In this document: positions 21,201 through 30,089 of the stretch, in pieces | Numbering within the stretch: the stretch's first letter is position 1 | How the letters are laid out: the number at the start of each line of letters is the position of its first letter | NCBI RefSeq assembly: GCF_000319365.1 | Contig: NC_021007.1 | Span: forward strand, 124,001 to 188,000 | Length of the DNA stretch: 64,000 nt | Source: Candidatus Mycoplasma haematominutum 'Birmingham 1' | GTDB lineage: Bacteria > Bacillota_I > Bacilli_A > Mycoplasmatales > Mycoplasmoidaceae | Reading direction: 5' to 3' | The notes under the pieces: model-generated | What the model saw: only the letters and a program-made list of their open reading frames with translations | Database searches by the model: none | What the model was told of the DNA's origin: nothing | Position numbers and translations under genes: made by a program

Positions 21201-21677
21201 CTAATCTGCGATTAAATCTAACTTCTTCCCGGTAGCTTTTTCCAGGAAGTTGTGCACTAATTCGCGTTTATTTTTGCTATAGAATACATCGAAAGAGATG
21301 CAAAATTCATAAAGCGAAATATAGATGGTGGTAATCAACCCAAATAGCATCACAAGCCCTAAATCTATGTATCACACTCAGTCTTTTTCGGTTTTATAGG
21401 CAACCACTCAGAGAGCCAAATAGGAGCCAAATAGTGAAAAAGCAGAAACCAATCCAGAGTGAAAGTATTTTATTCTTGTAGGTTTTATAAATTCTCTCAA
21501 AGGATAGTTTTCCCTGAAAGACTGATATACATAATAGAAAAAAGCAGTTAAATATAGTGGAGAACTTACAGATAAGGTTACAATGCTGCCAGTTTCATTT
21601 GGTTTCATAGAATTTTTCGCTGCTATTGCTATTGCTATTGCTAGAGTAATTGCCGGGGCAAATACACTGAAAAACAT
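21201..21677 (-). CDS. Hypothetical small membrane protein (4 TM)
   Basis: 158 residues with four hydrophobic segments: MFFSVFAPAITLAIAIAIAA, IVTLSVSSPLYLTAFFYYV, LVSAFSLFGSYLALWVVAY and LGLVMLFGLITTIYISLY, and a basic C-terminal tail. No family recognised. The ATG at 21675-21677 is chosen; the frame stays open upstream into nusB, so an earlier start cannot be excluded. It ends 1 base before nusA, so expression is linked to it. Confidence 0.7.
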
Positions 21678-21709
21678 TCAATATCAATAACTGTGTTTTC
21701 ACCTAAGTA

Positions 21710-22117
21710 CTAATTTTTGTCCTCCTGTCTGTATTTTTTCTTAAGGTAATTATCTATGACAGCGTGTACCAATTTGTCCTCTCCACCCCCATATTCTTTC
21801 GAAATGAGAAGAGATTGATGTATTAATATCGCAGGCTCTGTCTTAAATACTTCATATTCGACAATAGCCTCCAGTATGATTGCAAGAATCGTAAGGTTCA
21901 ACCTCTGTAAGGTTCAACCAACCTTCAAAAGTTGACTAATACTATTCATAAAATATTCTTTTCTCTTAAGGTACTGTCTATATATTTTTCGCTCGAATCC
22001 TGTTCAGGAGGACTTATCATATTGAGCTTTAAGATTATCAATTATTAAATTTGCATAAATAGCTTCACATATTGAGATGCGCTTTCGAAGCCGAAAGCTT
22101 TTATCTTCGGAATTCAA
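21710..22117 (-). CDS. nusB: Transcription antitermination protein NusB
   Basis: 135-residue all-helical RNA-binding protein. RKRISICEAIYANLI matches the N-terminal RxxAxQxLY helix; LNLTILAIILEAIVEYEVF and PAILIHQSLLISKEYGGGEDKLVHAVIDNYLKKK (in parts) match the conserved C-terminal pattern of NusB. The TTG at 22115-22117 lies just after rpsB. A 13-base direct repeat (21891-21903 and 21907-21919) with a 16-base period sits inside the gene. Pairing with nusA in the operon fits antitermination. Confidence 0.8.
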
Positions 22118-22124
22118 ACACCAT

Positions 22125-22958
22125 TTAGTGAGTTGTACGCTCCTGTAGGGGAACAGAGGTAATAATTTCTAAATGTTTGGGTAGCACAATTTCACTATCT
22201 TCCTTGTATGCAATAACTGTATTTTGACCTACGGCTTCAGCAATTGCATCACACAATAAATTAGCAATTAAATATATTGACTTGGGAGAGGTGTTATTGG
22301 CTGGAATTACAAAATTAATTAATTCAGGATTATTATTACTATTTACTACTCCAACTACAGGAATTTCCATTTTATTGGCCTCTTGAATAGAAATTAAATC
22401 ATTTACTGGATTAAAAACTATAAGTACATTTGGCAATTTAGTCAAACCTTTAATTCCTGCATAATTTTTTTCAATTTTTAATTTCTTTTTCTTTAATTGC
22501 AGAATTTCTTTTTTAGTTAATTGCTTAGAAATGTCCTCTTTTTGTAGCATGTCATCCAATTCAGTTAAGATCTTTAAAGTTTTATTCACTTGCTTGAAAT
22601 TAGTTAACAATCCTCCTAGCCATCTATGGGTGATATAAAAAGCATTTACCCTCTGCGCCGCATCTCTCACAATTTCTGAGATAACCTTATTTCTAGAAGC
22701 TACCAGCATAATTTCAAGTCCAGATCTGGAAAGATCAAAGAGGTAAGAATAAATACTATCTAAATGTTGTATTGTCTTTTGAAGGGAAATAATATGTCTT
22801 TTTTTATATTTATGATTTTGAACTATAAATGGAGACATTTTAGGATTCCAGAGCCTAGATTGCATACCTAAGTGAAGATCGAATTCAACCATTTTTTCCA
22901 GCGAAATCAGAGGACGTTTAGACCTAGAGGAAGATTCTATTCCCCCACGCTCCACCAA
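22125..22958 (-). CDS. rpsB: 30S ribosomal protein S2
   Basis: 277 residues. MVEFDLHLGMQSRLWNPKMS is the conserved S2 opening, followed by HIISLQKT, THRWLGGLLTNF and the C-terminal PVVGVVNSNNNPELINFVIPAN. An N-terminal extension of about 22 residues, rich in Ser/Arg, precedes the core. Start codon TTG at 22956-22958 followed directly by GTG; either could be used. A 21-codon ORF (22964-23029) ends 5 bases upstream. It is the first gene of the 17-kb minus run; tsf is not beside it. Confidence 0.93.
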   Translation of the reverse strand: MVERGGIESSSRSKRPLISLEKMVEFDLHLGMQSRLWNPKMSPFIVQNHKYKKRHIISLQKTIQHLDSIYSYLFDLSRSGLEIMLVASRNKVISEIVRDAAQRVNAFYITHRWLGGLLTNFKQVNKTLKILTELDDMLQKEDISKQLTKKEILQLKKKKLKIEKNYAGIKGLTKLPNVLIVFNPVNDLISIQEANKMEIPVVGVVNSNNNPELINFVIPANNTSPKSIYLIANLLCDAIAEAVGQNTVIAYKEDSEIVLPKHLEIITSVPLQERTTH

Positions 22959-22963
22959 TTTTT

Positions 22964-23029
22964 CTAAGCCATATGTCGCGAAACATTGATAGATGTTCCA
23001 CTAAAATTAAAAGTTTTGAGTAAATTCAT
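22964..23029 (-). CDS. Possible 21-codon leader ORF upstream of rpsB
   Basis: ATG at 23027-23029 follows TTTAAAAGG and encodes MNLLKTFNFSGTSINVSRHMA, stopping 5 bases before the rpsB TTG. It could be a leader peptide, a translational coupler, or chance. Only position and a plausible ribosome site support it. Confidence 0.25.
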   Translation of the reverse strand: MNLLKTFNFSGTSINVSRHMA

Positions 23030-23048
23030 CCTTTTAAATTAAAACAAA

Positions 23049-23074
23049 TATAATACTCCTTAAATTATGAGTAT
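23049..23074 (+). promoter_or_regulatory. TATAAT box with overlapping dyad in rpsB / coiled-coil divergent region
   Basis: TATAAT at 23049-23054 is followed by a perfect 6-bp dyad ATACTC (23053-23058) / GAGTAT (23069-23074). It lies in the 162-bp region between divergent rpsB and the coiled-coil gene. No good -35 is seen at standard spacing. The dyad over the -10 box could be an operator, or could serve both strands. Confidence 0.35.
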
Positions 23075-23120
23075 ATTAAAGAGAAGGACTCCTCGACAAG
23101 GGCCTTTAAAAGCTTAGGCC

Positions 23121-24788
23121 GTGTCTATTTTTTACGATGCCTCCACTGGACTTTCAGCTACTACCTTAACTATAGTTCTGCTAGGAGTTGTACTTGCCGG
23201 TTGAAAACATTTCTATGTTGATAAAAAAAGAAGAACCGAGTTTGAGTTAAATGAAGATGAATTCTCCACTACTTTTCCCTCAAGCGAAAAGCTTAGGGAA
23301 TTAGAACAACTTCAAGGAGAGAAGGAGAAATTACAGAAACTGGTAAAGTTGCAACGCAGTCGATTAGTTCAGCTCATAAAGGGAAAAAAGAGTTTCGAAG
23401 AAATGTTGAATTTACAGAGACAGGGTACTTCTGAATTAGAGGCGCAGGTAAGAGAATTACAAGCTACATTGATCCAGAAAGAAGAAAGAGAATCAGCACA
23501 TTTAGAGGCTGAGAAGAAATTAAGTCTTGATATCATTAGTCACCAAAGTCGGTCTCAAGAATTGGGAGAAGCCTTAAAGAATTTAGAACTTCAATTACTG
23601 AAACTTACTACTGAAAAAGAGCAAGCAGAATCTTTTTATTGCGATAGGAATCAAGAACTAATGAGTAAACTAGCTGAAATTCAAGAGAAATTGAAATTAA
23701 CGGAAGAACAGAATCAAATATTAACTCAAAAGTTATTAAACTCTCAAATTCAGGGAGAGTCACTTGCCCAAAATGAAAAAGAAGCTATCCAAAAAATTGC
23801 AACACTGGAAGAAAAGATGCAAGGCTATAAAGAAGTGAATATAAGAATCAGTGAACAATTACTAAATACTCAACAAAACCTACAGGAAAGACTATCTAAC
23901 CAAGAGGCGCTTCAAGAAAAGTTGGATTTGGCGCTTCGCGAGCTTCAAGAACAGCGAGAAACATTGGCTAATTTAAGAGCCCAATTAAATTATTCCAAGC
24001 AAACTATTGAAAATCTAGATAGAGACAATCAAAACTTGAAATCCAAATTATCCGAAAACCAAGAGTCTTTAAATAACTCCAAACAAACGGCATCCAACCT
24101 TACCGAAAGACTTCGAAAACTTCAATCTGTAGAAGAACATACAAATAAAGAAATGAAAAGATTAAATGATGAGCTAATTATGTCTAAAGGCTCTAATGAT
24201 GCAACAACAGCGCAAATTGTGGAGTTACAAAACAAATTAGTTTCATCAGAGAAAGAATTGAATTATGCCAATAGCACCATTGAGAAATTGACTCAGAATA
24301 TTAATGCTCAAAATGTTCAACTACAACAATTGCAGGAAAGAAATAGTGAATTAGCGAAAGGAGAAGAAGCAGTTAAAAAACAGTCACAAATCATTCAAGA
24401 ATGTTTAGAGTTTTACAATGACTTAACTAAAACTCAACTTAGAAAAGATGTTGCCGAGCTTAGTAAGTATAAGGAGTTTTATCTACAAAATTCAAATAGA
24501 AATGTACCACCAAATAACGAACTTTCCAAATACATAGAAAACTATTCCCAAACATTAGCAGAGAGAGAAATAACAATAAATATGCTGAAACAAGAACTAA
24601 ATGAGGTAAAAACTCAACTAGCGCTTTTAAAGTCAAAAGATTTTTGTGATGTTAATGGAGTTAATTCACAACCCGAAACAACATTCAATAGTAATAGCGC
24701 ATCAAATCATAAAGAGCTAACAGACACAGATGTTTGAACCACTCCCTATTCTTCCCCCATTGTTATCGAGGAATTTAAAGATAATTAA
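23121..24788 (+). CDS. Membrane-anchored long coiled-coil protein
   Basis: 555 residues. An N-terminal TM segment (residues about 9-27, TLTIVLLGVVLAG) is followed by a nearly unbroken heptad-rich coiled coil from about residue 50 to 480, full of Glu, Gln, Lys and Leu, and a short non-coiled C-terminus ending FKDN. It resembles SMC/EzrA-type or cytoskeletal coiled coils only by composition. No enzymatic motif. GTG start at 23121. A role in cell shape, division or tethering is possible; function is unknown. A strong hairpin follows the gene. Confidence 0.8.
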
Positions 24789-24799
24789 ATAGTTTCTAT

Positions 24800-24821
24800 C
24801 TAGGGGGAGGAGCCCCCCTAG
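24800..24821 (+). terminator. Intrinsic-terminator-like hairpin after coiled-coil gene
   Basis: Perfect 8-bp stem CTAGGGGG/CCCCCTAG with loop AGGAGC, 11 bases after the stop codon. No U run follows, so termination may depend on the stem alone. Confidence 0.55.
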
Positions 24822-24850
24822 CATGAACTAATAATTAATTATTTATATTT

Positions 24851-25432
24851 GTGTATCCCTATAAAAAAATAAGAATAGGCTTATTTGGAGGCTCCTTCAA
24901 TCCTCCTCACGAGGCGCATATGAAGTTATCCAATTTTGCAATTAAAAAATTAAAGTTAGATTTTTTAATTTTTATTCCCACTTTCCAATCAGTAGATAAG
25001 CATAAATGTAGCTATTTAAATGGTCAGGAGAGAAAATATATGTTGGAAATTTCAAGAAACAAAAAGAAGACTATTATTTCTACTTTTGAACTTTCATTAC
25101 AGCAACCAGTTCAGTCAATAGTCACGATTAGACATTTTCGAAATTTCTTCAAAGATGCTGAATTATTTTTCCTTCTCGGTGATGATCATCTCTCTACTTT
25201 GCACACTTGAGAAAATATAGATGAGTTGGTTAACTTAATCACTGTAGTCATTCTTAGAAGATCGACAGCTGTTCAGCTGATAAAGTTACACCCAGAGTTG
25301 ACTTCAAAATTATTATTTTTAGATAATCCAATCTATATTCACTCTTCTTCAAGTGTTAGGGAGAATGTAGACTTCACTCTCCTAAATAAGAAAGTTGCAC
25401 AATATCTTAAAGATACTAAACTATTCGCTTAA
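24851..25432 (+). CDS. nadD: Nicotinate-nucleotide adenylyltransferase
   Basis: 193 residues. Joins nicotinate mononucleotide and ATP to form deamido-NAD. The nucleotidyltransferase motif GLFGGSFNPPHEAH is at residues 10-23, FLLGDDHLSTL matches the GxD motif, and IYIHSSSSVRENV matches the C-terminal ISSTxIR motif. GTG start. The gene for nicotinate phosphoribosyltransferase lies 3 kb away, so salvage from nicotinate to NAD is mostly encoded here. It converges with the MFS gene (5 bp between stops). Confidence 0.92.
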
Positions 25433-25437
25433 ATGTT

Positions 25438-26754
25438 TTATAGTCCTTGAATAGCTAATCTCCGTTGTCGCCTTCAATTCCAGAAGGTAGCAAATTCAGG
25501 CCGAGATTCTCTTAATCTGGTAGTGAAGAAATAAAACAATACTAATAAAGCAGTAATAAAAATTAAGGAATATGCAGCTCCAGCAAGTTGATTAAGGGCG
25601 GAAGAAAGGATATAGTAAAGAGTGAGGATGATATATCCAATCCCCCATAAGCAGCTGAAGAAAGTTGCAGTTTTTTGTGGGCTGTAATTTTTATATTCTA
25701 GTGGAATGTAAAGTAGCACAGATTGAACTCCTAAACCAAAAAATGAAAGGCAGAATACTCCAATTAACATCAAAATATTTGCAACCACAGATTGAGTAGA
25801 GTTGTATATAACCGCCGCTACAGTAATTAGCCCTCAAGAGGCGATGGTTAATTTAATAGCAAGACTTACTATTGAAGTTCTTCGAACGTCTTGTAAGTTA
25901 AATCTTCCCAACACATATAAACCGCAGCAAGTACCAACAAAGAAAATAACTGTATAGAGAGAACTTCAATCTAAACCAGAAAGAGAAGTTTTGATGCTAG
26001 GAATTAAATCACTTAGCCTCCCAGGAACAAAGCTAGAGAAAAGAATAGAAACTACCAACAGGAAGCTGTATGTAATTATTCAAGTTCACGCTTCTTTATC
26101 TCTAAGTAGAGTTTCATAGTTGTCCGGGATCCTAACTTTTAGCTTTTCAGAGAGCGAACTTATTTCAAAATTTCCCCCATATCTGTAAAACAATAGCAGC
26201 GGAATGAAAGACATTATGGCAGAAGTGGCCGATACCCATCGTCAGTGAGTTGTCAAGAAGGTAGAAATTGACTGAATCATAAAAAGAACATTTACTACTA
26301 ATCCGGAAATGGCGAAGGTAAATCCATTTAATGCGGCCAATTTTTTACGTTTTGCTGGCAGAGTTAATTTAGATAGAAGTGGAGAAATATAAATTATTGT
26401 GAGAGTTCCTCCAGCAGCCATAATTATCCTTCCAACAATTAACACTGTTCAGTGAGGGCTGAAAATTAAGGGCAATGCAGTAGTTGCAAGACCGCAAGCC
26501 AATAAACATGCCTTACGATAACCTAGTTTTGTCAGTATAAATGAGGCAGGAATGGTGAAAATTCCCCTTGCGGCTGTCACTGAGTAATTTACAGATTCTG
26601 CAGCAATTCCACTGGCTATTGCTGGAAATAATGCACTTCAACCCGAACTAGCCGAATCTTTTCCATTATCTCCGTTAGAAGTTCCCTTCAATTTAGAAAA
26701 CACTAATCAGTTAAAACAGAAGAGACAATACCCTAAAAAAAGGGAAATTCACAT
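25438..26754 (-). CDS. Major facilitator superfamily (MFS) transporter
   Basis: 438-residue polytopic protein with about 12 hydrophobic segments. GYRKACLLACGLATTALP and LIVGRIIMAAGGTLTIIY resemble the loop 2-3 to TM4 region of MFS porters, and a central hydrophilic loop splits two halves (KVRIPDNYETLLRDKEAW). A periplasmic-type loop early in the protein is Ser/Gly/Asp-rich. ATG at 26752-26754. It lies between nadD and the nicotinate phosphoribosyltransferase gene, so a nicotinate-type substrate is possible, but strands differ and this is only a guess. Confidence 0.75.
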
Positions 26755-26912
26755 CAAGAAAGCCCTCGGGTAGAGGGCTTCTAGACCTAAACTAAGATCT
26801 AGGTTATATTTGTAGCGTCTATCGTCTTCTCACCTGAGAAGCTTGATATTTTAAATTAGTTTTCTTTAGAGAAGAATTCGAAGGGTATCGAATTCTCTGT
26901 CCTTTCAGTTAA
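26755..26912. promoter_or_regulatory. Divergent intergenic region with several inverted repeats
   Basis: 158 bp between the MFS gene and the CPBP protease gene. It holds AAGCCCTC/GAGGGCTT (26760-26780, 8-bp stem), CTTCTC/GAGAAG (near 26827-26842) and an imperfect dyad around GAATTCG/CGAATTC (near 26873-26899). These could be operators, attenuators or mRNA 5' structures for either gene. Confidence 0.4.
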
Positions 26913-28061
26913 ATTATTAGCTTTTTTTATTCACTATTCTATTCAAATAATTGTGGAGATTTTGAACACTATCGGGTAGAGCCTAAACACCCTAAACCCT
27001 TTAATGGCCCTAGAACCCCACCACTTACACTTAAAGAATTACACGTATTTTTTTTACTACCCTTTGGATTTGAATTTTTTATATTGATATGTTCCACAGT
27101 CGCTTTTTTTGTCGAGCCCAAACAGGAAGCGGCAACAAAAGCTAGCGTTTTAAGCGCTGTATCAGTTTTTTGAAATTCACTAGCTGCTCAACAACAGACA
27201 GATCCTGTATCAAAACGATGATATATGGGGAAATATTTTTACACCCTAAACATACTCTATTTATGCTTTATCGGTGCCTATTTCGCCTTCTATTTTAAAT
27301 TTTTCAAGTGAGATCCAGCTCCCTTTGAATATAAAAAGGATAATAGAGATTTTCTAGCTGATTATTTTCTCTGATTTTTTTGCTCCATTATCTATCCACT
27401 TTTTGAAGTTTTCCTCCTACTCACACAACAAAAAATTGACCAGAAAAATCCTTCAGAACTGTATCATTTTTTCCTCCTACTCACACAACTTTCCTACTTT
27501 GGAGTCATTTTCCTCTATATCAAACAATCCTGAAGCACTTTAAGTTCTCATTTTTGAATTCTTTTTAGGAATAGTAATGGAATTGTTGATAAAAAGAGAA
27601 TTCAGTTTTACTTTACAAAGATTTTTTATTTTTTAGCAGCTGATGTCGTTTCCTCTTCAATGTTTTTAAGATTGATAGAATATTTAGTCCCAAGTCATCC
27701 CGCGAAGGGGGAAAACCAAACTACTGTTGAGACTAAGTTGAAAAGTACTGATCCCGGAAGATGATTCATTAGCGTAACTTCTACACTAGTTTTTGCTCCA
27801 GTAATTGAAGAATTAGTATATAGAAGATCTCTCTTAAGAGCAGCTTCCTTCCACCCTTCAGTTATCGCTGCTTCCGCATTTATTTTTGGAATGATTCACA
27901 TGAGAGTGGAGAGAGAGACTATTTTTAGACTTTTACCCTATGCTGTGGGAGGAGCAATATTTGCCTGATCCTACAGGAAATTTAGAAATATTTGATTTAC
28001 CATATTTATTCATTTTTTCCATAATTTCATTTCTCTTATCTTCATGTTGGCAAACTGATAG
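26913..28061 (+). CDS. CPBP-family intramembrane metalloprotease
   Basis: About 382 residues, multi-TM. All three CPBP (Abi/CAAX) motifs are visible: EELVYRR (motif 1, glutamates), FIFGMIH (motif 2) and FHNF (HxxxN, motif 3), in a C-terminal block of about 110 residues. The N-terminal half has extra hydrophobic segments. A 21-bp direct repeat (27409-27429 and 27469-27489), exactly 60 bp apart, encodes FLLLTQ twice. No ATG/GTG lies near the in-frame TAA at 26910-26912; ATT at 26913 is the earliest candidate, so the start is uncertain. The stop is 3 bases from the convergent pncB stop. Confidence 0.82.
27409..27489 (+). repeat. 21-bp perfect direct repeat inside the CPBP gene
   Basis: TTTTCCTCCTACTCACACAA plus C occurs at 27409-27429 and 27469-27489. 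The 60-bp period equals 20 codons, so gain or loss of one unit keeps the frame. Confidence 0.9.
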
Positions 28062-28064
28062 ATG

Positions 28065-29108
28065 TTATATAGAAAATTCTTTTAATTCAGCATTTTCTCT
28101 ATACCCTCGACCAGCTTTAGAGATAAAGGAATCTCCCAATTTAACTAGATCTCCAGTAAAGAAAATATTTACCCGAGTTAAAAATTGCCCCACCCCAAAG
28201 CCATCCACTTTTACTCCAGAGGATATAAATTTAGAAATGCTCTCTGGGGTAAATCCAGACGATAGATAAATTTTTACAGCTGTACCCCCAATCTCATCTA
28301 ATGCTTTTCGTAATTTTTGAATTAAGGTTATATTTACCCCTTTATATTCGTCGGTATCTGGAAATTCAGCTAGAGAAATATCCTTTATTTCTTTGCTAGT
28401 ATCTACTCTTACAGCCTTTAATTTTTTACCAAATCGCTGAAATAATTCCAGAGTTTCTTTAACGATGTTGTTGTTGAAATCTACTAAGGCGACCATGGGT
28501 AGTTTGGGAAATGTAGAAAGATAAGCTTCCATCGCTTTTAGAGTATTTCCCCTAAAAATTTGAATAGCGCCGTGCGGCAGTGAATGATATACCTTGATTT
28601 TTTCCCGTTTTTCTGCAGATAAACTCCTGTAAAACTTGTTTTTTGTAAGGTTTGGAGCGGAAAAAGATCTTATTCCTCCTATATAGTAAGATCAGCAATC
28701 AGCTTCAATATTTCGGTAGTGATCTGAACGATCAGCCATACAGATAATTTCGACTCCTTGTGATGCTTCTATACACAACCTAGCATTAGTTGCTAGTGAG
28801 CTAGACCTAGATAATATTCCATCTATAAGTCCTTCATAGATAGAAATATGTTCATATAATCCCTGAAGTTCTAGCACAACTTCTCAGGAAGAGATCCGAC
28901 GCCCCTCTTCCAAATGTCGAACTTTTATTTTTTGGCCCTTTATATCAGGAGTTAATAACTCCAAAACCTCTTGAATGCCAGAGAGAATTGCATTATCTTC
29001 TCGTTGAAAAAATTGCATAATCACTTCTTCCTTAGAGTAAGCTTTAGACAACTTTTGAGCATCAAAAAAATAAGTTGAGATAACTCTCTTTATTTGAGCA
29101 GATCTCAT
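28065..29108 (-). CDS. pncB: Nicotinate phosphoribosyltransferase
   Basis: 347 residues. Converts nicotinate and PRPP to nicotinate mononucleotide. Recognisable blocks are EGRRISSWEVVLELQG near residue 70, the SLPHGAIQIF segment, VALVDFNNNIVKETLELF, KAVRVDTSKEI, and the phosphate-binding IYLSSGFTPESI and VDGFGVGQFLTR near the C-terminus. ATG start at 29106-29108. Shorter than E. coli PncB (400) but like the short Gram-positive forms. Works with NadD in the window; a NAD synthetase is not seen here. Confidence 0.85.
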
Positions 29109-29312
29109 CGTGAAATTAGATTATTTTAAATTCATTAACCTTATCTATGGGAGTATTTTTATAGTTGACGAAAAAGTTCAACTTGCTCTGCGGCAAGGCC
29201 TTGCAGTGCCTTAAACTGTTAAAAAAACATCCAAAAAACTTAATAAATAATTTAGTCGGAAGCGGAATAAGCAGTCAACCACAAGTTCTGACTGTTTAGT
29301 TTTTAACTAAAA
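29109..29312. other. Intergenic stretch upstream of the 5S-like gene
   Basis: Part of the 342-bp gap between pncB and the DJ-1 gene. It contains a 12-bp palindrome GCAAGGCCTTGC near 29193-29204, a TAATAAAT -10-like element near 29240, a stem CAGTCA/TGACTG (29272-29294) and a 7-bp stem TTTAGTT/AACTAAA (29295-29311) directly before the rRNA-like sequence. No credible ORF is seen. The stems may be 5S precursor processing signals. Confidence 0.4.
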
Positions 29313-29407
29313 GGAAGAGGTTAAATTTCGCCGCACTCTAAATACAGAGTAAAGGAGTAAGTTAAAGAGGATTTTTCTCGGAGATGGGAGAGTAACCCAT
29401 TACTTCC
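29313..29407 (+). rRNA. rrf: Probable 5S rRNA, shortened and divergent
   Basis: About 95 nt. GGAAG at the start pairs with CTTCC at the end (helix I). The hallmark AAGTTAA (29359-29365) follows a helix III ACTC/GAGT and lies 46 nt from the 5' end as in normal 5S; AAATTT pairs with AGGATTT as helix II; GGGAGAGTA near 29386-29394 matches the conserved GUGGGAGAGUA of Gram-positive 5S. The distance between the last two motifs is about 10 nt shorter than usual. No 16S or 23S is in the window, so 5S would be separate from 23S. A different structured RNA is possible. Confidence 0.55.
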
Positions 29408-29450
29408 ACCATTGTATAGTTAAAGCTCTTTAAAATCTAATTTTTTTTAG

Positions 29451-30089
29451 ATGTCAATGCCTAAAATAGTTCGAATAGGGGTTATCGTTGCCTACAATAT
29501 GGAAGACATGGAATTAATAGTTCCCCTAGATATTTGAAGGAGAGCTAAATTTGCTGTAGAAACAATCTCTTGCGAGGTAAAAAATTCAGCATCTCTAAAT
29601 TATTCAAATTTAAAGATTAGTACAAATCTTAAATTGAAGCTCACAAATTTAGATCAATATGATGTGTTATTCTTTCCTGGAGGACCGGGCTTTAAGGCTT
29701 ATTTTTCCCCTCCAGCCACCAAGAAGGACTTGAATGAATCAAAATTACACACGACCATTAAGAAATTTTATAAGGATGAAAACAAGTGACTAGTCTCTAT
29801 TTGCGCAGCACCTGCTGCGCTAGTAACTATATTGGAGAGAGAGTTAGATGACAAAACAAGATTTACGTGCTACAACGATATTAAGTTAACTAGAGATTAT
29901 TCAAAATTATGAGTCAACAAACCTATAGTGGTAGACTTTAAAAATAAATTTATTACTGCTCAAGCAGCAGGCTGTGCTCTTGCACTAGCTTTTTTAGTAG
30001 TAGAAATTTTTTCCAGTCGAGAAACAGCCCTAGAATTGGCAAAGTCTATACACTATGATTATCAATCTCCATTATTAGAACAAGCTTAG
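29451..30089 (+). CDS. DJ-1/PfpI-family protein
   Basis: 212 residues, flavodoxin-like glutaminase fold. VLFFPGGPGFKAYF near residue 80 is the GGPG motif, LVSICAAPAALVTI near residue 120 has the conserved nucleophilic Cys in SICAAP, and FITAQAAGCALALAFLVVEIF matches the late ITSxGxGxA motif. Family members act as glyoxalase/deglycase, chaperones or oxidative-stress sensors. ATG at 29451 (or 29457). The end overlaps the giant protein gene on the minus strand by 15 bp. Confidence 0.88.

Noticed and set aside
29250-29300. SRP (4.5S) RNA suggested by GGAAGCGGAATAAGCAG
   Set aside because: It recalls the GGAAGG...AGCAG loop, but the flanking pairing and spacing of the conserved SRP hairpin are not there.
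29313-29420. tRNA- or tmRNA-like reading of the element ending in CTTCCACCA
   Set aside because: GGAAG/CTTCC plus ACCA looks tRNA-like, but no D arm, no TTC loop and no tag ORF are present, whereas the AAGTTAA and GGGAGAGTA spacing fits 5S rRNA better.
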